A program made the position numbers and the translations under genes. A DNA stretch of 64,000 nt from Clostridium scatologenes (GTDB taxonomy: Bacteria; Bacillota; Clostridia; Clostridiales; Clostridiaceae), in the NCBI RefSeq assembly GCF_000968375.1, contig NZ_CP009933.1:4278001-4342000 (forward strand), read 5' to 3'. The notes under the pieces were generated by a model that made no database searches, was not told the origin of the DNA, and saw only the letters and a program-made list of their open reading frames with translations. Shown piece after piece: positions 1 to 9,366 of the stretch; the first letter of the stretch is position 1; every line of letters begins with the position of its first letter.

Positions 1-21
1 TTAAATCTTTAGGGCTTATTC

Positions 22-1404
22 CTATCCTTTTGCCATATCATAATTCCCTTTAGAATCAAAATCTTCCTTCCAAGATTTATCTGCCAAAGGTTTAAATTCT
101 TCTGCTACTTTATCTAATGCCTTTTGAAATTCTTCACTTTCTATCATCTCTTTAGCACCTTTGTCTGTAGGTTTAGCTCCTGTTTTTTTTACAACTTCCC
201 TTATAACATTTGTATTATCTATCATCATACAAGGTAATAATAAATTTTGATTATAAGGCTGTCTTCTTCTTAATTCTTTAAAAAAATCTGATTTAAATAC
301 ATCAATAAGTTTCTTGTTTTTCAAATTATCTACTGAAAAATGAGCAAAAACACATGGTTCCATGTCTTCATGAGAATTTATATGACAATAAAATTTACCT
401 GCTATACAACCTCCTACGTAAGGAGCATCATTAAAGAAATCTATCATAAAATAAGGTTTTGAATTTCTTATATGCCTAACCCTTTTTCCTAAATAAATCC
501 TTTGTTCAGGAGTAAGCATTAAATTAACGTCTTGGCTACTTCCTACTGGCATAAATATGAAATACCAGCTCATTTTAGCCCCTTTTTCTATGAGCATATT
601 TACAAATTCATCAGATACAACTGTTTTTACATTACTTCTACTAACAGTTGTAGATACTCCAAATAACATTCCCTTTTTTTTAAGTAATTCCATGGAACTC
701 ATAACCTTTTTAAATACCCCTTTCCCTCTTCTCCTATCAGTATCTGCTTCAAAGCCTTCTAAAGAAAACATAGGTATTACATTACCAAGTTCTTTTATTT
801 TATTAGCTAATTTTTCATTAAAAAGGGTTCCATTAGTAAAAGGTGTGAAAATACAATCACTATATTTTTCATATATCTTTAACATATATTCATTAAAAAA
901 TGGTTCTCCACCTAATACTACAAAATAGTAAATCCCTAATTCTCTTGCTTCTTTTATGATCCTATCCACTTCTTCATAAGGTATATCATCCTCTTTGCTA
1001 TAATTTGCAGCATAGCAGCCAGTACATTTTAAATTACACCTCATGGATGGACTAATAAGTATTACTAATGGTACCTTTATATCCTTTTCCTTTAAGAGCT
1101 TTTCTCTTTTAGGCATTCCATACCATATTGCATTTGATAAAAAATTCGAAAAAAATTTCTGTATACATTTTTTATCTGTATTTTTTAAAATATTTATTAT
1201 GAACTCATGAGTGGCAGGATTATTATTATAGTACATTTCAACCTGTTGTATTCTTTCTAAATTTTCTTTATCCTTACAAATGGATTTTTTTGCTAAGTCA
1301 AATAACTTATCAATATTTTTTTCAGGATTTTTCTCTAGCAACTCTAATCCAGTTTTAACCAAGGTATCTCTAGCTGCCTTTTTCAACTTTTCAGTTACCT
1401 TCAT
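22..1404 (-). CDS. radical SAM protein, function unknown
   Basis: A 460-residue protein of the radical SAM superfamily. The CxxxCxxC iron-sulfur motif is at Cys123, Cys127 and Cys130, followed by a GGEPFF SAM-binding loop. Further cysteines in the C-terminal part (GGC, FYC, EPC, LLPC) resemble a SPASM-type auxiliary cluster. About 110 residues of charged helical sequence precede the core. The start has a GGGGG-type ribosome binding site (RBS) just upstream. It lies alone before larB, with a 165-bp gap, so the context does not give a substrate. The superfamily is certain; the reaction is unknown. Peptide modification or enzyme maturation is typical of SPASM members, but that is inference here. 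Confidence 0.85.
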   Translation of the reverse strand: MKVTEKLKKAARDTLVKTGLELLEKNPEKNIDKLFDLAKKSICKDKENLERIQQVEMYYNNNPATHEFIINILKNTDKKCIQKFFSNFLSNAIWYGMPKREKLLKEKDIKVPLVILISPSMRCNLKCTGCYAANYSKEDDIPYEEVDRIIKEARELGIYYFVVLGGEPFFNEYMLKIYEKYSDCIFTPFTNGTLFNEKLANKIKELGNVIPMFSLEGFEADTDRRRGKGVFKKVMSSMELLKKKGMLFGVSTTVSRSNVKTVVSDEFVNMLIEKGAKMSWYFIFMPVGSSQDVNLMLTPEQRIYLGKRVRHIRNSKPYFMIDFFNDAPYVGGCIAGKFYCHINSHEDMEPCVFAHFSVDNLKNKKLIDVFKSDFFKELRRRQPYNQNLLLPCMMIDNTNVIREVVKKTGAKPTDKGAKEMIESEEFQKALDKVAEEFKPLADKSWKEDFDSKGNYDMAKG

Positions 1405-1542
1405 TTATTATTCCCCCTGATAAGTAATGATATATAAATATAAAGTTTCCTTTATAAAATTATATACATATTTATTTTATTTATGTCTATATAATATCAG
1501 GGTACTTTTATGGAAACTGTTAAAATACAGTATTAATTTAAG

Positions 1543-1568
1543 TTTTATTATATTTAAATATAATAAAA
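1543..1568 (-). terminator. AT-only palindrome after larB
   Basis: A perfect 26-bp palindrome (arms TTTTATTATATTT) lies just past the larB stop. It contains no GC pairs, so it would be a weak terminator at best. Confidence 0.3.
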
Positions 1569-1569
1569 G

Positions 1570-2316
1570 TTACAGCTTATTTATCATGCTTGATAAATAG
1601 CCTGCTCCAAATCCATTGTCTATATTTACTACACTTATACCACTTGCACAGCTATTTAACATGCATAGTAAGGCTGAAAGTCCTCCAAAATTAGCACCAT
1701 ATCCTACACTAGTAGGCACTGCAATAACAGGCTTATCTACAAGTCCCCCAAGTACACTAGCTAAAGCACCTTCCATACCAGCTACTACAATGATTACTTT
1801 AGATTGTCTTATTATCTCTAACCTATCAAACAACCTATGTATGCCTGCTACCCCTACATCATATATTCTTTCCACCTTGTTTCCAAATATCTCTGCAGTT
1901 ACTGCTGCCTCTTCTGCTACAGGTATATCAGAAGTTCCTGCGGTAACTATGGATATATATGTACTAGTAGTTTGCATTTTTTTATTTTTTATGGTTATAG
2001 TCCTTGCTTCCTCATTATATTCTGCTTTAGGGCATATAGATTTTACAGCTTCATATACCTCTTTTGAAGCTCTTGTTCCTAATATATTATTTTTCTTTGT
2101 AGCCATAAATTCAATTATTCCCTTAATTTGTTCAATAGTTTTTCCAGCACAATATATAACTTCTGGATATCCAACTCTAATTTCTCTATGATTATCAATT
2201 TTAGCATAGCCTAAATCTTTAAAAGGTAAGTCTTGAAGCTTTTCTAATGCTTTTTCTACATCCACTGAACCATTTTTTACATTTTGTAAAAGTTCTTTTA
2301 CTTCATTCACATCCAT
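1570..2316 (-). CDS. larB: LarB, pyridinium-3,5-biscarboxylate mononucleotide synthase
   Basis: 248 residues, the usual LarB length. The C-terminal half is a PurE-like carboxylase fold with the signature VAGMEGALASVLGGL followed by VPTSVGYGANFGG. In known systems LarB carboxylates and hydrolyses nicotinic acid adenine dinucleotide, the first step to the nickel-pincer nucleotide (NPN) cofactor of lactate racemase and related LarA enzymes. The start has a GAGGAG RBS. It is 28 bp downstream of larC on the same strand, so the two are probably cotranscribed. Neither larE (sulfur insertion) nor a larA apoenzyme is in this window. Confidence 0.93.
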   Translation of the reverse strand: MDVNEVKELLQNVKNGSVDVEKALEKLQDLPFKDLGYAKIDNHREIRVGYPEVIYCAGKTIEQIKGIIEFMATKKNNILGTRASKEVYEAVKSICPKAEYNEEARTITIKNKKMQTTSTYISIVTAGTSDIPVAEEAAVTAEIFGNKVERIYDVGVAGIHRLFDRLEIIRQSKVIIVVAGMEGALASVLGGLVDKPVIAVPTSVGYGANFGGLSALLCMLNSCASGISVVNIDNGFGAGYLSSMINKL

Positions 2317-2344
2317 AACATTCTCCTCTTTCCTATATACACTT

Positions 2345-3580
2345 CTATTTAATCTTCGAAAATACTTCCTTATATACTTCCGATATTGGTATATTATTTT
2401 CTAAGGCTGCTTTTTTACATTCTTCATACTCTGGTTTACTTTTTATCTTATTTCCCCTATAATAGGCACTCTTTACAGTAATCTCTCCATATTTTGTATC
2501 AACTTTATCCATTCCTCTTTTTAATATACTTCTATTAACCTTATACTTTCTAAAACCTAATGTAGTGGTATTAGTTAATATTATATCTTTTATATTATTT
2601 TCCTGTTCTATTTTACAAAGTACATTTAGCTTTACAGCTGGTCTTTGTTTTTTCATGATTATCGGAATCATATACACATCTAATGCACCTTGGTCAAAAA
2701 GAAGTTCTATAACATATTCATAAAATTCAGGATTCATATCATCTATGTTACATTCCATTACCAAGACTTCATCTGTTAAATAATCATCTTCTTTATTTCC
2801 AACTTCTTCACCTACAAATACTCTTAAAATATTAGGAATATTATCAACATTCTCATGTCCAATACCATATCCTATTTTAGTTATCTTAAAACTTTTCTCA
2901 TCTGTAAATTCATCTGCATAATTCGCTAATATACCTGCTCCTATTAGATTTGTTGCTTCGAAAGATACTTTTGAACTTATTTGTGCATTTTTCAATATTT
3001 CCGCTGTAGCAGGTAACGGAACTGGAAACATTCCGTGTTCACACTCAACAAATCCAGATCCAACTTCTATTGTAGATGATTTAACTTTATCTATTTTCAA
3101 ATAATCTAGACATATAGCCGCTCCTACAATGTAAATTATAGAATCTACTGATCCAATCTCATGAATATTTACATTTTCTAAAGATTTACCATGTATTTTA
3201 GCCTCTGCGTCCACTAGTCTTTTAAATATTTTCAAAGCATTTTTTTTAACATTTTCTTTTAAAGTACTAGAATTAATCATATTTTCTATATCTTTTAAGT
3301 TTCTATATTTATAAAAATACTTAAACTCTTTATCATTCTCACGATTGTCTGTCCTCTGTTTACAATCATTACTTTTACTAGAAAATACATTTACTTTAGT
3401 ACCATAGATTCCTTTTCTTATATCTTTACTTATTTCTATTTTATAATTATTAAAATTTAATTTTAAAAGTTCTTTTAAAAGATATTCTTTATCTACACCT
3501 ATATCAACCAAGGCTGATAAATTCATATCTCCACTTATTCCTGAAAAGCAATCATAATAAAGTATTTTCAAAATACTCAT
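2345..3580 (-). CDS. larC: LarC, nickel-inserting cyclometallase for the NPN cofactor
   Basis: About 411 residues, with the LarC N-terminal signature YYDCFSGISGDM and a C-terminal part carrying VLVMECNIDDMNPEFYEYV. LarC inserts nickel into the pincer nucleotide using CTP, a role known from the family. The reading frame is open 25 codons further (to 3655), but the family begins at the YYDCFSG region. I chose the ATG at 3580; a TTG at 3571 would be better spaced from the AAGGAG RBS that abuts this ATG. The stretch around residues 60-80 is a low-complexity charged insert. It forms an operon with larB. Confidence 0.92.
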   Translation of the reverse strand: MSILKILYYDCFSGISGDMNLSALVDIGVDKEYLLKELLKLNFNNYKIEISKDIRKGIYGTKVNVFSSKSNDCKQRTDNRENDKEFKYFYKYRNLKDIENMINSSTLKENVKKNALKIFKRLVDAEAKIHGKSLENVNIHEIGSVDSIIYIVGAAICLDYLKIDKVKSSTIEVGSGFVECEHGMFPVPLPATAEILKNAQISSKVSFEATNLIGAGILANYADEFTDEKSFKITKIGYGIGHENVDNIPNILRVFVGEEVGNKEDDYLTDEVLVMECNIDDMNPEFYEYVIELLFDQGALDVYMIPIIMKKQRPAVKLNVLCKIEQENNIKDIILTNTTTLGFRKYKVNRSILKRGMDKVDTKYGEITVKSAYYRGNKIKSKPEYEECKKAALENNIPISEVYKEVFSKIK

Positions 3581-3770
3581 CTCCTTATTCCTAGTAGCTT
3601 TGAATTCATCTTCTATATCCTTTAGTAGAGCAAGTTTCACTTGATATTCTATCATATATAACTTTAATATTTAAATAAAAACTTAAATTTTTATGAAGAT
3701 TTGGAATTTAAAATACTTAATAAACCTGATAAAAATTATTAATGATGAAATAATTATATTTTTAGATTAA

Positions 3771-3805
3771 AATACCAGTAAATAACATAGTTACTTACTG
3801 GTATT
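3771..3805 (-). terminator. terminator after the GMPP gene
   Basis: The hairpin AATACCAGTAA / TTACTGGTATT sits immediately after the stop of the nucleotidyltransferase gene, followed on the minus strand by TTTAATCT. It separates that gene from larC. Confidence 0.65.
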
Positions 3806-3813
3806 CTAATTTA

Positions 3814-4890
3814 TTATAAATATTTATCCATACTTTTTTCATTTTTTAATAAATTCACAAGATATTTTATTTCTTGGTCTTTATTTTTGTCCATAATTAA
3901 TACTACATCTCCATCATCTACTATTACTAAATCCTTAGTTCCAAAAGTTATTATTAGTCTATCATTTGCAAATACGCTGCAATTTTCACTATTTTCCATA
4001 AACACATTTCCCATAAAACTATTTCCTTTAGATTCCTTTAAAAACCGTGATAATGCCGCAAAGGTGCCCATATCATCCCAGGCAAACTCACATTTTATAA
4101 CATAAGCTTTTCTAGTTTTTTGCATTATGCCAAAATCTACAGATATTCCATCTATAATTTTATATTGTTCTCTTATAGTTTTTTCTTCATTGTCAGTATC
4201 TAATTGATCATATATGGCCATAATGCTCTTGTGCATTTTAGGAAGGTATTTTTGCATTTCTCTTAAAAATACATCTGCTCTCCATACAAATATTCCACTA
4301 TTCCACAAGAAAGTACCTTTCATAACTAAATCCTTTGCAACTTCAGAATTAGGTTTTTCTAAAAATCTTTCTACTTTAAAACTCTTAATACTAGAGTTTA
4401 CTTCTTCCCCCATTTCTATATATCCGTATCCTGTTTCGGCCCTTGTAGGCTTTACACCTATTGTTACCAATCCCCTTTTTTTTTCGGCAATTCCTATTGC
4501 ATATGAAAGTGTAGTTTTAAATAGTTTTTCATTTTCAATATAGTGATCAGATGGTAAAATTATCATTGTAGCATTTTGATCTTTTTTAAATAACTTCGCT
4601 GCTGAAAGTCCTATGCAAGTTGCTGTTTCTTTATTTTCAGGTTCTATAAAAATATTATTTTTATCTATATCCTCTAATTCCTCATATACTTTATCTATAT
4701 ATTCCTTATTAGTAACCACATATATATTCTCTTTGGTTACTAAAGGCATTATTCTATCCACAGTATTTCTTAAAAAACTTTTATTATCTATAACCTTCAA
4801 AAATTGCTTTGGATTTTTGGACCTAGAAAGTGGAAAAAGTCTAGTACCTTTACCACCTGCAAGAATTAATGCATATATCAATATATTCAC
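3814..4890 (-). CDS. mannose-1-phosphate guanylyltransferase
   Basis: 358 residues. The N-terminal nucleotidyltransferase signature LILAGGKGTRLFPLSR and the downstream FIEPENKETATCIG, PSDHYI and FLEKPN motifs are those of GTP:mannose-1-phosphate guanylyltransferases (GMPP/ManC class), which make GDP-mannose for surface polysaccharides. The length is that of the single-domain form, without a fused isomerase. It has its own terminator, and no other sugar-nucleotide gene is adjacent, so the polysaccharide it serves cannot be told. A related NDP-sugar pyrophosphorylase is the main alternative. Confidence 0.85.
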   Translation of the reverse strand: MNILIYALILAGGKGTRLFPLSRSKNPKQFLKVIDNKSFLRNTVDRIMPLVTKENIYVVTNKEYIDKVYEELEDIDKNNIFIEPENKETATCIGLSAAKLFKKDQNATMIILPSDHYIENEKLFKTTLSYAIGIAEKKRGLVTIGVKPTRAETGYGYIEMGEEVNSSIKSFKVERFLEKPNSEVAKDLVMKGTFLWNSGIFVWRADVFLREMQKYLPKMHKSIMAIYDQLDTDNEEKTIREQYKIIDGISVDFGIMQKTRKAYVIKCEFAWDDMGTFAALSRFLKESKGNSFMGNVFMENSENCSVFANDRLIITFGTKDLVIVDDGDVVLIMDKNKDQEIKYLVNLLKNEKSMDKYL

Positions 4891-4961
4891 TCCAAATTAT
4901 GCTTGCTATATTGTTATAATATGTATTACTTTGCATAATGGTGAGAAATATATTTATATAT

Positions 4962-5207
4962 TTATTTCATACTATTAATAAGCTCTAATTTTCTTTTTCT
5001 TTTCATTAATTTTATAGCATATTCTCTTTTTAATGCTTCATTTTTTGTATTGAATTCCTCAGAATATACTAATTTAACAGGTAATCTTCCTCTTGTGTAT
5101 TTAGCTCCTTTTCCACTATTGTGTACTTGTATTCTTCTATTTAAGTCATTAGTATATCCTGTATACAGGGTTCCATCTATACATTGTAATATATAAACAT
5201 AATTCAT
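4962..5207 (-). CDS. GIY-YIG domain protein (UPF0213-like)
   Basis: 81 residues consisting of a single GIY-YIG nuclease fold. YVYILQC and LYTGYTND form the GIY...YIG pair, followed by an Arg in LNRRIQVHN and the family stretch GKGAKYTRGRLPVKLVY. Members of this short family are widespread in Firmicutes and lack a proven role; repair-type nuclease activity is presumed. It sits 22 bp downstream of a DNA glycosylase gene on the same strand, which fits a loose DNA-repair pairing. Confidence 0.85.
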   Translation of the reverse strand: MNYVYILQCIDGTLYTGYTNDLNRRIQVHNSGKGAKYTRGRLPVKLVYSEEFNTKNEALKREYAIKLMKRKRKLELINSMK

Positions 5208-5229
5208 AACTAAAGTTTCCTCTTTAAAA

Positions 5230-5841
5230 TTACTTTACAGATACATTTGGATTAGCATCTATGTAAAATCTCCATAAATAATCCCTTGCTTCTTCTGCAT
5301 AATCTATCCCTACTCTTTTAGCAGTTTTTATACTAAAATTATTATCTAATCCTTCTTCTATATATAATCTATCTCCACATAAGTCCTCTTTATTTAAACC
5401 TTTATCTATCCCCATAGCACTGCACAACTTTCCTGGTCCATTTGATAAATTTTTTATTTGATATTTAGTTAAACTTTCATAAGGCTTTTTATATCTATTA
5501 TAAACCATATAATCCAATCCTTCTACTGCTTCTAAAGCTCTAACCAAGATAGCTTCTGGCATTCCTTCTTCTCGGGTAACTATATTAAAACAATAGTACA
5601 TACCATATATAAAATATACATACGCAACACCTGGTTTTCCATACATAACTTCAGTTCTTGGAGTCACTTTTCCACTATAAGAGTGGGCAGCTTTATCTAA
5701 AGTACCTCTGTAAGCTTCCACCTCTACTATTCTGCCTGATACTTTCTTTCCATCAATTTTATGTACTAAAACTTTTCCCAAAAGCTCCTTTGCAACTAGC
5801 AGAGTATCTCTATTATAAAAATCTCTATTTAATTTTTTCAT
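5230..5841 (-). CDS. 3-methyladenine DNA glycosylase (AAG/MPG family)
   Basis: 203 residues, typical length. Motifs of the alkyladenine glycosylase family are visible: RDTLLVAKELLGK, VEVEAYRG with the catalytic Glu, DKAAHSY, RTEVMYGKPGVAYVYFIYGMYYCFN, and LSNGPGKLCSAMGI. It excises alkylated purines as the first step of base excision repair. It is followed by the GIY-YIG gene. Confidence 0.93.
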   Translation of the reverse strand: MKKLNRDFYNRDTLLVAKELLGKVLVHKIDGKKVSGRIVEVEAYRGTLDKAAHSYSGKVTPRTEVMYGKPGVAYVYFIYGMYYCFNIVTREEGMPEAILVRALEAVEGLDYMVYNRYKKPYESLTKYQIKNLSNGPGKLCSAMGIDKGLNKEDLCGDRLYIEEGLDNNFSIKTAKRVGIDYAEEARDYLWRFYIDANPNVSVK

Positions 5842-5931
5842 TTTATATCATCCTAACATTTAAATTAAAATTTTATTTAATAATCATATTATATATTAAA
5901 TTAGTTTCTTTATTTAGTAATATTTTATTAT

Positions 5932-5967
5932 AAAAAAGGAATCCATAATTTCAACATTATGGACTCC
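5932..5967 (-). terminator. terminator at the end of prd operon copy 1
   Basis: The hairpin GGAGTCCATAAT / ATTATGGATTCC has one G-U wobble and a 6-base loop, and is followed on the minus strand by TTTTTT. It lies directly after the copy-1 permease gene and closes the operon. Confidence 0.85.
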
Positions 5968-5994
5968 CTTACTTATTTTGTTAATATTTTAACC

Positions 5995-6870
5995 TTATTC
6001 TGCAACAGGCTTTGCTTTCATTGCAGATTTAAACATTAGAACTGATGTATAAAGAATAACTACTATTACTAACCATTTTAAAATATTTAATGGAAGTGTT
6101 TTAACTATATATGCTGCTATAAAAACTCCTATAGATCCAAATATAGTTATTGCCATAGATGCTTTTCTATCATATGCATCTTCCTTAATAAATTTAGCTG
6201 CTGCAGCTGGCATTAAGAATGCACAAGATCCCATCATTATTGGGAATGCTATCTTAGGGCTCATTCCAAGTGCAAATACTAGAGCCATACATGGAGCATA
6301 AAGTCCTATTCCTAATGTCATAAGGGCTCCTAATATGAAATTAGCAACTACTGCTATCACAAGTTTTATACCTGTAAGTCCAATAGCTTCTCCACCTGAA
6401 GGCATTAAATTTAATTGCTGTGCAAGCATTATTATTACAACTACAATTAATGCTGTACCCATTGCAAGTTGAATTTTCTTTTCATCAAGTTTTGATACAA
6501 TTCCAGCTCCTACTACTGCACCTATAGTTGCTGCAGCTAGCATAGAGAAAAGTGTTATTGGTTCTACTTGTATAACTGTTATAAAAATAAGTGCTTCTAT
6601 TCCTACAGGAATAGTACACGCTACATTAAGCGTTCCTGGCATAGTTCTATCCTTTGAAAGTTTAAATCCTTTCAATAGTGCAGTTGTTGGTGAAAAGCTT
6701 CCTATACCTAACGTATCAAAAAAGTTTGTAATAAATCCTACTACTCCAAGTGCAAAGAAATTCGTCTTTTCAATTCTTCCTTCTTTTGCAGCCTTAGCAT
6801 AGTCTGTAAAAAATACGAATGCAAAGTATAATATTAAAAGTATCAATATACCAAATACTATTTTTACCAT
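5995..6870 (-). CDS. TSUP (TauE/SafE-like) membrane permease, prd copy 1
   Basis: 291 residues with about eight hydrophobic segments and the TSUP-family repeat pattern: NFFDTLGIGSFSP near residue 50 and a related LGALMTLGIGLYAPC near residue 185. The family exports or imports small organic or sulfur anions. It is the last gene of prd copy 1, and a close relative ends copy 2, so a role in moving a substrate or product of proline reduction (for example 5-aminovalerate) is plausible but is inference. The start has a GAGGAGG RBS. It is separated from prdF by 115 bp containing a small hairpin. Confidence 0.85.
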   Translation of the reverse strand: MVKIVFGILILLILYFAFVFFTDYAKAAKEGRIEKTNFFALGVVGFITNFFDTLGIGSFSPTTALLKGFKLSKDRTMPGTLNVACTIPVGIEALIFITVIQVEPITLFSMLAAATIGAVVGAGIVSKLDEKKIQLAMGTALIVVVIIMLAQQLNLMPSGGEAIGLTGIKLVIAVVANFILGALMTLGIGLYAPCMALVFALGMSPKIAFPIMMGSCAFLMPAAAAKFIKEDAYDRKASMAITIFGSIGVFIAAYIVKTLPLNILKWLVIVVILYTSVLMFKSAMKAKPVAE

Positions 6871-6942
6871 TTCACAGCCTCCTCGTTTTTATTATATATT
6901 TTGCAGTTGAATTGCAATGTACCATACCTAATTAATATACCA

Positions 6943-6967
6943 GTGTATTGAGATTCTTTCAATACAC
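6943..6967 (-). terminator. hairpin between prdF and the permease, copy 1
   Basis: A 9-bp stem GTGTATTGA / TCAATACAC with a 7-base loop. No clear U-run follows, so it may attenuate transcription or protect an mRNA end rather than fully terminate. Confidence 0.4.
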
Positions 6968-6985
6968 CCATATACTTTTTATATT

Positions 6986-7993
6986 TTATTTCAAAATAAA
7001 TCCATGTTTAACTGGATCTTCTGGATCTATAAAGAATTGATTATGTCCTGTTATAAATGCACTTCCTGTAATTTCAGGAATTATAGCATCAAAATCTCCT
7101 ACTTTAGTTTCTTCTAATACTCTTCCTCTAAATTTTGTTTCTAATATGCTTTCATATATGAAATCTTCATTCATTTTTAGTTCACCTTTTGCATAAAGTG
7201 TTGCTAATTTAGCACTAGTTCCAGTTCCGCATGGTGATCTGTCAAGCTGTCCCTGTCCAAATACAACTGCATTTTGTAATGTTGCATCAGCACTTTTAGC
7301 AGGTCCATATATTTCACATAAATCTACAGTTTTTATATGTGGAAGTGTTGGATGTTGTATTTCAACTTGTTCATTAACAGCTTTTATAACTTTCATTCCT
7401 ATTTCTATTATCTTTTGTGCATTTGATGGACATATTTCTATTCCTAAGTTTTCAGCTTTAACTATAGCAAAGAAACTTCCACCAAAAGATATATCCATTT
7501 CTACTTTACCTATTTCAGGTACATCTACTTCTACAGCTCTTTTATAAAGGAATGCTGGCACATTAACTATAGAAACTTCTTTTGCTTTTCCATTTTCTAC
7601 TTTAACATTTGCTTTAACTAATCCTGCTGGAGCTTCTAAAGTAATTTTTGTTACTGGCTCAGTTACTTCAATCATACCTTCTTCTACAGCTACAGTTGCA
7701 GCTCCTATGGAACCATGTCCACACATATTTAAATATCCGCCGCCATCCATGAATATTATTCCAAGATCAGCTTCTTCAGTTGTTGGCTGTGTTATTATTG
7801 AACCAAACATATCATTATGTCCTCTTGGTTCAAGCATTATAGCTGTTCTTACATAATCTAAATTTTCTTCAAGATAAGCTTTCTTTTCTGGCATTGTTTT
7901 TCCAGGTATGTTAGGAACTCCACCTACCACTATTCTTGTTGGTTCTCCCATAGTATGTGAGTCTATTGCAAATATTGTTTTTGTTGTTTTCAT
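6986..7993 (-). CDS. prdF: proline racemase PrdF, copy 1
   Basis: 335 residues. Interconverts L- and D-proline, supplying D-proline to the reductase. The two catalytic cysteines of the cofactor-free racemase family are present: Cys91 in MCGHGSIG and Cys255 in DRSPCGTGTSAK. A strong AAGGAGG RBS precedes the ATG. The near-twin in copy 2 has the same length and the same cysteine positions. 4-hydroxyproline epimerases share this fold, but the operon context settles the call. Confidence 0.96.
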   Translation of the reverse strand: MKTTKTIFAIDSHTMGEPTRIVVGGVPNIPGKTMPEKKAYLEENLDYVRTAIMLEPRGHNDMFGSIITQPTTEEADLGIIFMDGGGYLNMCGHGSIGAATVAVEEGMIEVTEPVTKITLEAPAGLVKANVKVENGKAKEVSIVNVPAFLYKRAVEVDVPEIGKVEMDISFGGSFFAIVKAENLGIEICPSNAQKIIEIGMKVIKAVNEQVEIQHPTLPHIKTVDLCEIYGPAKSADATLQNAVVFGQGQLDRSPCGTGTSAKLATLYAKGELKMNEDFIYESILETKFRGRVLEETKVGDFDAIIPEITGSAFITGHNQFFIDPEDPVKHGFILK

Positions 7994-8005
7994 TTTTGTG
8001 CCTCC

Positions 8006-8476
8006 TTATTTTTCATTATTTTTCATTTTTAATTTTAAAAATGCTAAAGCTTTTTTAGCATCAAGTTCCACTACATTGTTTTCCCCCACAACTTCCGTTT
8101 CGATTCCATCTTTTGATTTATTGAAATCTACTATAGTATCCATATATTGATTAGTAACTACAAATTGTGCCTGAGTTCCTACAAAGCTCATCCCAACTAC
8201 TGGAATATCCCTTTTTCCTATTTCCTCTAAGGCAGTAGCAAAATCAATATTACTGTTCCCCCAACCATCAATAGATACTATGACTCCATCTGCTCTCATA
8301 GCTTCAACCCAAGATGCTGCTCTTTGTGCAACAAACACCTTATCTTCATTTTCTTGTGGTGTTCCTGCTACTATAATTCCTAAAAGATCCACATCATCAT
8401 CATTTGAAACTATATTAAGTAATGGATCTCTAAAATGATGTAATGTCGTTTCTTTTGTAGATGGTCCTATTCCCAT
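8006..8476 (-). CDS. prdE: PrdE, proline reductase-associated protein, copy 1
   Basis: 156 residues. Along its whole length it is colinear with the C-terminal (pyruvoyl) part of PrdA. Its opening MGIGPSTKE matches the PrdA stretch beginning CIGPASKE, and EEIGKRDIPVVGMSF matches EQIGMRNIPCVGFSF. The cysteine that becomes the pyruvoyl group in PrdA is replaced by Gly2 here, so PrdE cannot carry that cofactor. The family is a fixed part of prd operons with a role not established beyond association. A TAGGAGGA RBS precedes the start. Confidence 0.92.
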   Translation of the reverse strand: MGIGPSTKETTLHHFRDPLLNIVSNDDDVDLLGIIVAGTPQENEDKVFVAQRAASWVEAMRADGVIVSIDGWGNSNIDFATALEEIGKRDIPVVGMSFVGTQAQFVVTNQYMDTIVDFNKSKDGIETEVVGENNVVELDAKKALAFLKLKMKNNEK

Positions 8477-8498
8477 AGCAAATATCCTCCTATTTCAT

Positions 8499-9260
8499 TT
8501 AGTTCATGGCTCTTAATGCACCATCTCTGTATTCATTAGGACTTAATACTATAGGCATATTACCCATATCTATAATAGATCTGCATCCTACAAAGCCACC
8601 TGGTTCTTTACTTAAAAGTCCTGTATCATACATAGCGCCTTGGCCAGCAACTTGCTTTATAATAACTACTTTCTTCTTTCCAGGCTTTATCTTATCAAAA
8701 TATTCATACTTTTCGTCGCACACTCTTCCATTTAATTGCTTTAAACTGCTTCTTATTTCACTAATTATCTTATCTGAAACTTCATGTGCTGACATAGGAC
8801 CTGGTCTACTCGTTCCTTTACCAGCCTTTAGCGTAACATTTATGTGGATTAATATGTCATTCTTATTTGGAGTACCAGCTCTTCCAAATACAACTTGCTC
8901 ATTTAGTATACCTTCAGAAGAACCAAATTCTGCAACTTGTATTCCCTCTTCATCTACCCCTGTAAGCATCACATTTACTCCTGTAAGTACATGAGTTATA
9001 CCTTCCCCTATTTTTCCCAATACCTTTACAGCTATTGGAGAAAAGTCCATTATTGAATTCACAAATATATTGTGTTCATCAGGATTTATGATTTTAACTT
9101 CTACATGTTTTATAAGCTTTTCATCCACTGATATTCCATTTTGTATATCATTTTTTAAATACAATACACCATTTTCTATATAAGTTTTTTCAGCAAACTT
9201 CACTTTTGTTATGTGAAAAGTCTTTATAACTAATCTTCTGATTTCTATTTGCTTTTCCAT
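8499..9260 (-). CDS. prdD: PrdD, proline reductase-associated protein, copy 1
   Basis: About 253 residues, colinear with PrdA from roughly residue 250 to just before its cleavage site. Shared landmarks are SIMDFSPIA, VAEFGSSEGIL, RPGPMSAHE, PGKKKVVIIKQVAGQGAMYD and the end MPIVLSPNEYRDGAL. PrdD therefore equals the N-terminal fragment of processed PrdA without its first 250 residues. I chose the ATG at 9260, which has GGTGAT upstream, over a GTG at 9272 that lies inside that RBS. A hairpin separates it from prdB. Confidence 0.92.
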   Translation of the reverse strand: MEKQIEIRRLVIKTFHITKVKFAEKTYIENGVLYLKNDIQNGISVDEKLIKHVEVKIINPDEHNIFVNSIMDFSPIAVKVLGKIGEGITHVLTGVNVMLTGVDEEGIQVAEFGSSEGILNEQVVFGRAGTPNKNDILIHINVTLKAGKGTSRPGPMSAHEVSDKIISEIRSSLKQLNGRVCDEKYEYFDKIKPGKKKVVIIKQVAGQGAMYDTGLLSKEPGGFVGCRSIIDMGNMPIVLSPNEYRDGALRAMN

Positions 9261-9297
9261 ATATATCACCACGTTTATTTTAATAAAAAATATTAAT

Positions 9298-9340
9298 ATA
9301 TAGGAACTAGAAACTAGTTTTTAGTTCCTAGTTCCTATAT
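9298..9340 (-). terminator. intra-operon hairpin between prdB and prdD, copy 1
   Basis: 19-base arms (right arm TAGTTCCTAGTTCCTATAT) pair with one non-Watson-Crick position and a 5-base loop. A T-rich tract follows on the minus strand. Copy 2 has an unrelated hairpin at the same place. It probably attenuates transcription or stabilises the upstream prdA/prdB message. Confidence 0.6.
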
Positions 9341-9366
9341 TATAGTTACTATTTTCTAACTTCTGA

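Noticed and set aside
8506..8994. Long open frames on the plus strand across the prd genes
   Set aside because: They are reverse-complement shadows of strongly supported genes, without RBS or recognisable products; the same holds for other opposing frames in the window.
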